Shown here: positions 1 through 8,214 of the stretch, piece after piece
How the letters are laid out: the number at the start of each line of letters is the position of its first letter
Position numbering within the stretch: position 1 is the stretch's first letter
Assembly: GCF_016918565.1 (NCBI RefSeq)
Contig: NZ_JAFFQD010000033.1
Span: forward strand, 1-60,242
Length of the DNA stretch: 60,242 bases
DNA from: Desulfogranum marinum
Lineage (GTDB): Bacteria > Desulfobacterota > Desulfobulbia > Desulfobulbales > Desulfobulbaceae
Direction of reading: 5' to 3'
Program-made: the position numbers and the translations under genes
Notes under the pieces: model-generated
Databases searched by the model: none
What the model saw: the letters and a program-made list of their open reading frames with translations, nothing else
Told to the model about the DNA's origin: nothing

Positions 1-2
1 GC

Positions 3-215
3 ACTCGGAACCGAAAGCTGACAGCTCGAGAACAGAAGAGTAACAGGACCAAATCGAAGGTTCGTGTAAGGGTTGAGCATGTTTTCGGTGCGCAAACCCA
101 GAAGGCAGGAAATTTGCTTGTAAGAACAGTCGGCCTGGCAAGGGCGACGGTGAAGATTGGGATGAGAAACCTTGCTTACAATATGGATCGGCTGGGCACA
201 TTGCTTGTAACATAG
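3..215 (+). pseudogene. IS5-type transposase, C-terminal part only (cut by window edge)
   Basis: The reading frame is open from the window edge to a TAG stop and encodes about 70 residues. The segment RVEHVFG followed by KIGMRNLAYNMDRL is the usual C-terminal signature of IS5-type DDE transposases, with the last catalytic Glu in the VEHVFG block and a conserved Asn/Tyr helix after it. The 5' part lies outside the window, so it cannot be said whether the element is intact. No clear terminal inverted repeat could be assigned downstream. Confidence 0.7.
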
Positions 216-854
216 CAGGAAAATGGGTTTCAGGGCGATTGAGTTGTTCGCTGCAACCCCAAAAACACGAAAATTTAAATGTTGAATTGACCCTGATTGC
301 CATATTTATCGCATAATTAAAGACGCTGGGGAATAAACCATTTATTCGAGATTCCCTTAAATGGTTAACATTGCCATTACTAGTCTCTGCAATTGTTATA
401 TCGTGCGTCCCTGTACCTTCTCATGGATAGTATCAAATCTTAAATAACGGTTTAATCGTTAGGTTTTGAGGAAGATGTATTTTTTTAGATAGAATAGGGT
501 TATCAATAGTTGCATTCCTCCGGCCTTCCAATTTACCCACATACCGTATTGCAATTATTGATAATCCTGAAGAACTGAACTGCGGAGCGGATTTACAGCC
601 GGGAGCTCGGCGCTATGGGGATTGAGTGGTGATTTTATTTGTTGATATTTGATCTGGAATCAACATTGATACGGACATATTCCAGCCTTTGCTATCAGAA
701 TTGACTTTTGGGGAGAGATTTCTCTATAAACCGTGTCGTTCAAGTTTTATACCTTGCGCGTATTTGTCATTTTCACCCGTTCAAGACGTAGCTCTCCTGT
801 TAACCCATCCACTGGGGCATTTACAAGTCACACGATCTTGTCAACCAGCCCAAG
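216..854. other. Intergenic stretch without a supported gene
   Basis: AT-rich sequence between two transposase genes. No reading frame with a convincing family, ribosome-binding site or codon pattern was seen. It probably contains the right end of the IS5-type element and old flanking DNA. Confidence 0.4.
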
Positions 855-2039
855 TCAGGACGTATCGTCATAAGCTGATTCAGTAATCGGCATGAGGTAT
901 ACCATCTTCCCCTTGCCGCACTGCGGGCAGCAAAAGATGTCAATGCCGATTAGCCGCAGCATCATCTCCTGAACACTCTCAACCAGCTTATCCACGTATG
1001 CTATGGGTGTACCGATTAACTTGCGAATCAGCTCAATGCAAGTTTTCTTGTTGGCATGGGCCAGGAATCCGTAATAGCGGATCTTGGTAAAACCTCTTGG
1101 GAGCACGTGCAAAAGAAAACGCCGGATAAACTCATAAGCGCTGATGGTGAGTTCTTTTTCTTTGTTGTCGTCACTGCGATCTCGATACTTGATTCGTACT
1201 TGGTCGTTTTCGATTGCAACAATCCGATTGTTAGTGATCGCTACTCGGTGCGTGTAACGGCCCAGATACTCAAGTACCTGCTCCGGCCCACCGAAGGGCT
1301 GCTTGGCATAAGTAATCCACTGCTTGTCCCATAACACTGTAAGAAGTTGCTGGAACTGTTTTTCGTCCCGATACTTCTCAGCCCTGCCATTAAAAGACAA
1401 ACTGTTCTTACGGTAGGTCTTTTCCAGCTTGTTCAGATATCGCCTCTGGAACTCCTTAGCTAGGGACTGCACCTTGAACAGATATTTTGTTCTGGCACCG
1501 ATCCATTTTTTACGATCTAATGCAAGTACTCCTGCCGGGATGATGCAGTGCAGGTGAAAGTGGTCCATGAGTTTCTGATTCCATGTGTGGAGCACGGAGA
1601 TGAAGCCGAGTTGGCCTTCAAGGCGCCACTGCGAATCACGGGCAAAGACCTGCAAAGTCTCTTTAACGGCTGTAAACAGCAGAGCCAGCATGATGCGCTT
1701 ATTAACCATGATAAGGGAATTGAGCTCATGGGGTAATGTGAAGACATTGTGGAAGTAGGGGCAGGGCAGCAACTCTGCCTTCCTGTTATTGAGCCATTTC
1801 TCCTTGACCATTGTCTGGCATTTGGGACAATGTCTGTCCCGGCAGGAGTTGTAGGCATTTTGTGTATGGCCGCAGTGATCGCACGCTTGGATATGTCCTC
1901 CGAGAGCTGAGGTACGGCACATCTCAATGCGCTTCATTACTTTGTATTGCTGAGAGGTAACTCTGTTTTTATCCCGGAACTGTTGTCCATAGCTGCGGAA
2001 TATATCAGCCACCTCCGGTGATCTGTTATTATCTTTCAT
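855..2039 (-). CDS. IS91-type transposase (single-strand HUH/Y2 type)
   Basis: A 394-residue protein. The N-terminal zinc-binding part has CDHCGH and CRDRHCPKCQ (about residues 55-75). HFHLHCIIPAG is the HUH-like metal motif, and YLGRYTHR carries two tyrosines three residues apart, the catalytic pair of IS91 transposases that act by rolling-circle transposition. The start at 2039 is preferred because GGAGG lies six bases upstream; an upstream ATG at 2060 has no such site. The start overlaps the end of the tyrosine recombinase by 11 bp, suggesting coupled translation. Length agrees with the family. The oriIS and terIS ends were not identified. Confidence 0.88.
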   Translation of the reverse strand: MKDNNRSPEVADIFRSYGQQFRDKNRVTSQQYKVMKRIEMCRTSALGGHIQACDHCGHTQNAYNSCRDRHCPKCQTMVKEKWLNNRKAELLPCPYFHNVFTLPHELNSLIMVNKRIMLALLFTAVKETLQVFARDSQWRLEGQLGFISVLHTWNQKLMDHFHLHCIIPAGVLALDRKKWIGARTKYLFKVQSLAKEFQRRYLNKLEKTYRKNSLSFNGRAEKYRDEKQFQQLLTVLWDKQWITYAKQPFGGPEQVLEYLGRYTHRVAITNNRIVAIENDQVRIKYRDRSDDNKEKELTISAYEFIRRFLLHVLPRGFTKIRYYGFLAHANKKTCIELIRKLIGTPIAYVDKLVESVQEMMLRLIGIDIFCCPQCGKGKMVYLMPITESAYDDTS

Positions 2040-2899
2040 CTTCCCCCTCCTGCGGTTCATCCATCAGATCGAGTGGACTCTTGATTTGGACGTACCGGGA
2101 CGGGACCAGATGCAGATAGATCGTGGTTGTTTCTATTGCGTTGTGTCCGAGCAGTTGGCTGATTGTATAGAGATCGTAACCTTTATAGAGCAGATGTGTG
2201 GCAAAGCAGTGGCGAAGGGTATGGAGGCTGCACTCTTTGGTTAAGCCGATTTTTTTTAGCATCATACAATACCTGAGATACGGAAACGTTGGTGATATGG
2301 GTCCCGGGCTTCTGTCCGGGGAACAGCCAGTACTTCGGCTTATATTCAATCCAATAAGCCCGCAGTTCATGCAGCAGGTGTTCCGAGAGAACTGTATAAC
2401 GGTCTTTACGCCCTTTGCCCTGTTCTATCCGGATCACCATCCGTGACGGATCACTTTCAATATGCTCGGGTTTTAGACGTATGGCTTCCCCGACCCTGAG
2501 CCCGGCGCTGTAGATGGTCTTGAGCATGACCCTGTGCTTGAGGTTGTCGATGCAATTAAGGAGCTTGCTTACTTCTTCCATGGACAACACTGCCGGTAAC
2601 TTTCTCCCCATTGGGCGCGGTGGTAAACCAAAACGATCATCAACTTCCCGACCGCAGATATGGCGATAAAAATAGTTGATACCGGCGAGATAGGCTTTAC
2701 ATGACGAATGAGCCAGTTTCTTCTCAAGGAGCAGATGGCGAAAATACTCCCGGACTTGATCATTACTCAGATGTTCCGGGGATGTATTGTAGTGGTTAGC
2801 CAGGCATCTGACTCCGCTGATATATCCCTTTTGGGTCTCCTTGGTGAGACCATAGAGTTCCATGTGCTCAATAAATTTGTCTTTGATTGGATTAGGCAT
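2029..2899 (-). pseudogene. Tyrosine recombinase (phage-integrase family) interrupted by a +1 frameshift at A8
   Basis: The N-terminal SAM-like core-binding domain and the first catalytic Arg (AGLRVGEAIRL) are in one frame from an ATG at 2899 with GGGAGG upstream. LHTLRHCFATHLL (HxxR), LLGH and the nucleophile Tyr in TTTIYLHL continue in the next frame to 2029. The switch lies at a run of eight A (minus strand, about 2250-2257). Skipping one base restores AKKIGLTKE, close to the usual family sequence, and gives a 289-residue protein. It is either a one-base insertion in a homopolymer or a slippage site. The gene sits directly upstream of and overlaps the IS91 transposase, an arrangement known for some IS91-like elements. 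Confidence 0.82.
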
Positions 2900-3177
2900 G
2901 ATTTACCTCCCTGGTTGAGATGAATAGGATTGGTACTGCTTAATCCAATTTATCAAAAATCCAGGCAGAGCAAAAATCATGATCAGGGAAGTGCCGGGTT
3001 AACTGGGAGGCTGATGTTATTGCAAGAGGGGAGTATTGGTTTTTCTGCGCAGCGGAGCGTAGCGGTTCAGTTCTTCCTGTCCATTCTCAGGCAGATCAAA
3101 CCGATAAGCTGCTCCTTTTCTAACCATAGCAGTGGAAAAAACTACGCTGAAAGCGAGCAGCAGGGAAGAGAAATTCC

Positions 3178-3195
3178 ATTCTCACTTAATGTGGG
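3178..3195 (+). repeat. 18-bp motif, copy 1 (inverted copy at 59190-59207)
   Basis: ATTCTCACTTAATGTGGG occurs here on the plus strand and, as an exact reverse complement, at 59190-59207. It forms the first unit of the degenerate repeat tract. The shared block suggests that two ends of the same type of mobile element lie at the two sides of the window. Confidence 0.6.
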
Positions 3196-3345
3196 TCCGC
3201 ACCCATTATTGCGGGCCTCATTCCCACTAATGTGGTCCCATTGGCAATTAAAGTGGGTCGAGCACCATTCTTATTGTCAAATAATGTGGGCCGAGATCTG
3301 GCTTGATTGCGGGTCTGGCCGTTTATCTTTGCGGGTCACTACAAC
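3178..3345. repeat. Tract of about seven degenerate repeats ending in GTGGGTC / GCGGGTC
   Basis: Units of about 19-30 bp are seen near 3188 (TTAATGTGGGTCC), 3207 (ATTATTGCGGGCC), 3226 (CACTAATGTGGTCC), 3247 (AATTAAAGTGGGTC), 3280 (AATAATGTGGGCC), 3302 (TTGATTGCGGGTC) and 3328 (ATCTTTGCGGGTC). Multiple short subterminal repeats of this kind are typical of IS21-family ends, where they bind the transposase. No istA/istB genes are present, so this would be a solo end. The family assignment is inferred; the repetition is directly visible. Confidence 0.5.
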
Positions 3346-3668
3346 TAGTTCCATCATTGGTCAGGCAAACAAACTCCCTCTGACTCAAAACGGGTCTCAG
3401 ATTTTTTTATCAGTTGCGGATAAAATGAAAACCCTTGATCAACACCACGATATCTCAATGAAAAAAGGTGAATAAAAGCTCCCACCCGTAGAGAATTAAT
3501 GGTTTCCCCTTGTCATTTTAAGGGATTCCCCAATAGACAGAAACAACTTTTTCATCCAAAATAACCACAACCAATAAGTGTCGACATTCGTCACTTTAAT
3601 AGCATTTTAATCACAGTTTTACAGAAAGATAGCGTTCAATATCATCACTAGCTACTAGAGCATATAAC

Positions 3669-4059
3669 ATGAAAGCGAAAACAGCAATAGCAACAGATAA
3701 TGCTCCCGGGGCAACAGGATCGTATTCCCAGCCAGTAATGACAGGGAATTTACATTTCACCTCTGCCCAGCTGCCTATTGATCCGGCAACCGGGATTATG
3801 GTTGAAGGGTCTATTGCAGACCGGGCGCACCAGACGCTAAAAAAACTTGCTGCTGCAGTAGTAAAAGCTGCAGGTGCAACACTTGAAAATGTTGCAAAAA
3901 CAACAGGCTTTTTATTTAATATTGGTGACTTACAAGAATTCAACACCGTTTATGTCGAGTATTTCGCATCTCCTTTTCCAGCGAGGAATGCATTCTAGGT
4001 TGCAGCTCTTCCTTTTGGGCGCGGATATTGAAATCGAAGCAGTTGCAATGATTAAGTAA
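3669..4059 (+). pseudogene. ridA: RidA/YjgF-family imine deaminase, broken at the C-terminus
   Basis: The first 109 residues match the RidA fold (SYSQPVMTGNLHFTSAQLP, FNTVYVEYF, PARNAF). A TAG at 3996-3998 sits where family members have Gln after PARxAF. The remaining family sequence (GADIEIEAVAMIK) is present but one base out of frame because of an extra T near 4015. The binding Arg (PAR) precedes the lesions, but the IEIEA segment with the conserved Glu is lost, so the product is probably inactive. RidA hydrolyses 2-aminoacrylate and related imines released by PLP lyases, which fits the D-cysteine desulfhydrase-like gene starting 34 bp downstream. Confidence 0.85.
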
Positions 4060-4093
4060 AATCTCTAATAATCTGAAAGTTACAGGGTATACA

Positions 4094-5089
4094 ATGAATC
4101 TGACACAGTTCCCCAGAAGAAATTATGTACAAAGCGCAACTCCCATCGAAGCGCTTCCTGCCTTTTCCAAGGCTCTCGGCGGCAAAGTAAATATTTTCAT
4201 TAAGCGGGATGACCTGTTACCAGGTTGTGCCGGTGGCAACAAGACCAGAAAACTTGACTATTGCATCGCAGATGCTCTGGAAAATGGTGCGGACACGATT
4301 ATCACCTGCGGCGCTGTCCAGTCTAACCACTGTCGGCTCACCCTCTCCTGGGCTGTTAAGGAAGGTATGGATTGTCATCTCGTTCTCGAAGAGCGTGTAG
4401 CTGGGAGCTATAAGAAGGACGGTTCCGGTAATAACTTCCTGTTCCAGTTGATGGGGGTGAAGAGCACAACCGTTGTACCGGGTGGTTCCGATATGCTTGG
4501 TGAAATGCAGAAACTTGCAGAGCAACTGAAAAAAAATGGAAAGAAGCCGTATATCATTCCCGGCGGAGCATCAAATACTATTGGCGCTACCGGGTATGTG
4601 GCCTGTGCTCAAGAGATTCAGCAGCAACTGTTTGAGAGCAATTTGACCATTGACCATATGGTTGTACCAAGCGGTAGCGCAGGTACCCACGCCGGTATTG
4701 TTGTCGGCATGTATGGCACCAACGCGGGCATTCCTGTATCCGGTGTTAACGTCAGTCGTAAAAAAGATGTTCAGGAAGAACTCGTTCACAAGCTCGCTGT
4801 AGAGACCGCTGAGCGGCTTGGTATGCGTGAGAGCCTGCCGGCAGATCAGATCACCTGTTTTGATAACTACGTTGGAGAAGGCTACTCTATCCCGACAGAC
4901 GGCATGACCGAAGCGGTCAAGTTGCTTGCCCGGACGGAGTCAATTCTGCTTGACCCTGTCTACTCAGGAAAGTCGATGGCAGGACTTATTGATCTTGTTC
5001 GCAATGATCACTTTGCCCCAGGCTCTAACGTACTATTTCTGCATACTGGAGGGTCTCCGGCTCTCTATGCGTATCTTGATACCTTTTAG
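4094..5089 (+). CDS. dcyD: D-cysteine desulfhydrase-like PLP enzyme (ACC deaminase family)
   Basis: A 331-residue fold-type II PLP enzyme. The PLP Lys is about residue 50 in GGNKTRKLDY. AVQSNHCR is the usual Ser-Asn-His substrate and phosphate region, and HTGGSPALYAY is the C-terminal glycine-rich block. Family members cleave D-cysteine to pyruvate, sulfide and ammonia; relatives are ACC deaminase and L-cysteate sulfo-lyase (CuyA), which cannot be excluded from sequence alone. AGGG lies upstream of the ATG. It sits between the ridA remnant and a TTT importer plus D-aminoacylase, favouring a D-amino-acid substrate. It ends with TAG. Confidence 0.8.
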   Translation: MNLTQFPRRNYVQSATPIEALPAFSKALGGKVNIFIKRDDLLPGCAGGNKTRKLDYCIADALENGADTIITCGAVQSNHCRLTLSWAVKEGMDCHLVLEERVAGSYKKDGSGNNFLFQLMGVKSTTVVPGGSDMLGEMQKLAEQLKKNGKKPYIIPGGASNTIGATGYVACAQEIQQQLFESNLTIDHMVVPSGSAGTHAGIVVGMYGTNAGIPVSGVNVSRKKDVQEELVHKLAVETAERLGMRESLPADQITCFDNYVGEGYSIPTDGMTEAVKLLARTESILLDPVYSGKSMAGLIDLVRNDHFAPGSNVLFLHTGGSPALYAYLDTF

Positions 5090-5198
5090 ATCATTATGAT
5101 CGTTTTTCAATAACCGGTCTATTGTAGGGGAGGTTCGTTAATAGGTTACGAACTAACAAAAAAGAAACTTAGTTAATTACCAACAAGGAGAACGTAAA

Positions 5199-6173
5199 AT
5201 GAAAAAAATCAGAATTGTCAAAAATGTTTTCATGGTAGTGTCCATGTTTATTTTTAGCATCGTTATCCCGATCAGCGCTATTGCTGGAGATTACCCTAAG
5301 AGGCCGATAACTATTATCGTGCCCTACTCGGCTGGAGGTTCAACCGATATCCAGGCCAGAATGATTGCCGCACATATGAAAACCAAGTTGGGTCAACCGG
5401 TCAATGTCATCAACAAACCAGGTGGTGGTGGTGCAATCGGAATGGTGGCAGCAAAAGCAGCTCGCCCTGACGGCTATACAATAATTCTGACCGCCTCTGG
5501 ACCGGTATCTGTAACCCCATTTCGAACCAACGCAGGTTTTGACCCGCTGAAGGACTACGAGTTTATGGCACAACTTAGTTCAAACGATTTTTCGTTAAAC
5601 GTTAACAGCAAATCAGGCATTACTACCTTTAAAGAATGGGCTGAAATTGCCACTAAAGATCCTGCAAAAGCAACGTATGCTACTCCTGGAGCAGGATTGC
5701 AAATTCACCTTGTAATGCTAGAACTGCTGGAAAAAATGAACCTGGATCTCCCACATGTTCCTTTTAACGGTGCATCGGAGGCTATTGGCCAGCTTCTCGG
5801 TGAACACGTCTTTTCAGCTATGGTAGCATTACCTGATAGTATTACTCAATATGAAGCTGGAGCAATAAACACTCTCGCCGTTGCCAGCGACAAAAGACAT
5901 CCTAATGTCCCCAACGTACCAACCATAAAAGAACAGGGTTATGATGTTGTTGCCGGCGGTTGGTTTGCATTCATGGCTCCAAAAGGCACACCCAAACCGA
6001 TTATCGAAAAACTTAATTCATCGATCGCTTACGCTTTGGAGCAGCAGGACGTTATAGACAGGTATAAAAAGCTTGGACTGGACATCAATTTCACAAACCC
6101 CGAAGCATTAAAAACCTTTGTGACAAACCAATGCAATAAGCATTCTGCCATTGTTAAAAAATTCGGACTATAA
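5199..6173 (+). CDS. tctC: Tripartite tricarboxylate transporter, periplasmic binding protein TctC
   Basis: A 324-residue Bug/TctC-type binding protein. Residues 1-30 form a signal peptide (MKKIRIVKNVF, hydrophobic core, IAG cleavage region). The mature part begins DYPKRPITIIVPYSAGGSTD, the conserved first binding loop, followed by NKPGGGGAIG. AAGGAG lies upstream of the ATG. It captures an organic anion in the periplasm for the TctB/TctA membrane pair encoded just downstream. The substrate is probably an N-acyl-D-amino acid or related carboxylate, inferred only from neighbours. Confidence 0.9.
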   Translation: MKKIRIVKNVFMVVSMFIFSIVIPISAIAGDYPKRPITIIVPYSAGGSTDIQARMIAAHMKTKLGQPVNVINKPGGGGAIGMVAAKAARPDGYTIILTASGPVSVTPFRTNAGFDPLKDYEFMAQLSSNDFSLNVNSKSGITTFKEWAEIATKDPAKATYATPGAGLQIHLVMLELLEKMNLDLPHVPFNGASEAIGQLLGEHVFSAMVALPDSITQYEAGAINTLAVASDKRHPNVPNVPTIKEQGYDVVAGGWFAFMAPKGTPKPIIEKLNSSIAYALEQQDVIDRYKKLGLDINFTNPEALKTFVTNQCNKHSAIVKKFGL

Positions 6174-6228
6174 TTTATAGCCAACATTACGGAGCAGGTT
6201 TTATCACTTGCTCCGTAGAGGGAAGTAA

Positions 6229-6663
6229 ATGAAAAACAAAACAGACTTTTTCTCGGCAATTGGATTATTGGTTCTTGTAGCTTTTGGATTTACCTCAACC
6301 TCAAAGATCCCTCCTCCTTCATCATTGAGCTATTTTGGCCCCGCCTCATTTGTTAATTTCATTTTGTTCTGCTTGGGTGGGTGCGCTTTGATTCTTGCAA
6401 TCAGGTCTTTTCGTGAGCACCAATCACCAAGCAAAGCAAAAGGCGTTGTTGGTTGGCGCAGCTTACTGTTTACCTTGTTGTTCGGTAGCTATGTTTTTCT
6501 CTTTCTGAAAATCGGTTATTTGATATCAACAGCCTTATTTCTTTTTTTATGCCCCTTGTTATTTGGCCGAAGGAAAGTTTTGCAAAACACATTTTTCGCA
6601 ATTAGCAGTACCGTATTATTGTGGGCTGTATTTATCAAACTGTTTAACGTGCCTTTACCATAA
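6229..6663 (+). CDS. tctB: Tripartite tricarboxylate transporter, small membrane subunit TctB
   Basis: A 144-residue protein with four predicted membrane helices (about residues 8-24, 40-58, 80-100 and 110-135), the usual size and layout of TctB. A GAGGG ribosome site precedes the ATG. It lies between tctC and tctA with only 12 bp before tctA, so the three transporter parts are cotranscribed. The family is weakly conserved in sequence, so the call rests on topology and position. Confidence 0.8.
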   Translation: MKNKTDFFSAIGLLVLVAFGFTSTSKIPPPSSLSYFGPASFVNFILFCLGGCALILAIRSFREHQSPSKAKGVVGWRSLLFTLLFGSYVFLFLKIGYLISTALFLFLCPLLFGRRKVLQNTFFAISSTVLLWAVFIKLFNVPLP

Positions 6664-6675
6664 ATAGAGGTTGAA

Positions 6676-8214
6676 ATGATTGAAAATATCCTTTACGGAC
6701 TTTCGTTTGCTTTTTCTTTGTCTGCTATTTTTGCAAATATAGTTGGAGTCGCCCTTGGTATTACTTTCGGAGCTCTTCCAGGGCTTACGTCCACCATGGG
6801 CGTGGCATTGCTCATTCCTTTAACTTTTGGCATGGAGCCTGTTATAGCTTTTAGTGCTTTATTAGGAATGTATATAGGTTCGGTCTATGGCGGGTCTCTG
6901 ACTGCAATTATGATCAATACACCCGGTACACCTGCTGCAGTGGCAACGTTGCTCGAAGGACCTGGGCTTACAGCTAAAGGTCAAGGCCGTAAAGCTATGG
7001 AAATGGCCACGATAGCCTCATTTGTGGGTGGTTTTTTCAGCTGTATGGCGTTGACCCTGGTCGCACCACAACTTGCTAAAGTAGCTCTCTCTTTTGGGCC
7101 ACCGGAGTATTTCGCTATTTCGCTGTTTGGGCTGTCTATTGTAATAGGTCTCTCAACCAACGAACTATTAAAAGGTGTTATCGCAGCCCTTTTAGGTCTC
7201 CTTATCGCCACCATCGGTATAGATTCGGTTTCAGGTACTGTCAGAAACACCTTCGGTATTCCGGAGCTGCTCAGTGGCGTAAGCCTGGTTCCAGCGCTTG
7301 TGGGACTATTTGCGATATCGCAAGTATTATTGAAACTTGAAGAGTGGGTGGAAACCAGGGTCGAAACATATTCACCCACGGTTCCAATAAGTGGGGAAAA
7401 AGACCGACTTACCTTAAAGGATATGCATAATAACTTTTGGACTATTATAAGATCTTCAGTAATAGGGACATTTGTTGGTTTAATCCCGGCAACGGGTGGC
7501 GGCACTGCATCGTTTATAGCCTATAATGAGACTAAACGAACCTCGAAAGAACCTGAAAAATTTGGTTCCGGTCATCTTCCAGGTGTAGCAGCAACCGAGG
7601 CAGCAAATAACGCGACAACCGGAGGGGCACTCATCCCTTTGCTTACCCTGGGTATTCCTGGTGACATGGTTACCGCAGTAATGCTCGGCGCACTGATGAT
7701 TCAGGGGCTGGCACCAGGGCCACTGCTTTTTCGAGATAATATGCCAATCATCACTGGAATTTTTATAGCTTTGATGCTGGCAAATGTGTTCATGCTTATC
7801 CTTGGGTTCAACTCTCTCCGATTTTTAAGTAAAATAGTTGCACTACCAACAGGATTACTTTTGTCATTTGTTTCCGTCCTCTGCCTTCTCGGATCTTATG
7901 CAATGGCAAACTCTGGGTTTGATGTGCTTGTTATGGTTTGCTTTGGAGCTATTGGTTATATCTTGACTCGTTGTGGCTTTCCTTTAGCCCCGCTACTTCT
8001 GGCAATGATACTTTCCCCTCTGCTGGAATCAAATTTCCGACGATCGATGATCATGTCTCAGCAGGATTTCTCTATTTTTTTTACCAGACCGATATCTCTG
8101 GTGATCATCATTATTACCATTCTGTTTCTTACGAAAACGATATGGGATGAAACTCGTCGACGCCTCAAAAAGGCACGCTCTGAAAACATAAATAAGGTGA
8201 GTAGCATCTCATGA
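6676..8214 (+). CDS. tctA: Tripartite tricarboxylate transporter, large membrane subunit TctA
   Basis: A 512-residue polytopic membrane protein with the conserved TctA N-terminal signature GALPGLTSTMGVALLIPLTF, the GSVYGGSLTAI segment, and the second-half mirror GLIPATGGGTASF and GIPGDMVTAVMLGAL. Length is normal for the family. It works with TctC and TctB as a proton- or sodium-driven importer. Its stop overlaps the start of the deacylase gene by the ATGA arrangement, tying uptake to deacylation. Confidence 0.92.
   Translation: MIENILYGLSFAFSLSAIFANIVGVALGITFGALPGLTSTMGVALLIPLTFGMEPVIAFSALLGMYIGSVYGGSLTAIMINTPGTPAAVATLLEGPGLTAKGQGRKAMEMATIASFVGGFFSCMALTLVAPQLAKVALSFGPPEYFAISLFGLSIVIGLSTNELLKGVIAALLGLLIATIGIDSVSGTVRNTFGIPELLSGVSLVPALVGLFAISQVLLKLEEWVETRVETYSPTVPISGEKDRLTLKDMHNNFWTIIRSSVIGTFVGLIPATGGGTASFIAYNETKRTSKEPEKFGSGHLPGVAATEAANNATTGGALIPLLTLGIPGDMVTAVMLGALMIQGLAPGPLLFRDNMPIITGIFIALMLANVFMLILGFNSLRFLSKIVALPTGLLLSFVSVLCLLGSYAMANSGFDVLVMVCFGAIGYILTRCGFPLAPLLLAMILSPLLESNFRRSMIMSQQDFSIFFTRPISLVIIIITILFLTKTIWDETRRRLKKARSENINKVSSIS

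Noticed and set aside
2930-3475. 181-codon plus-strand frame
   Set aside because: It runs through the degenerate repeat tract, has no family and no ribosome site.
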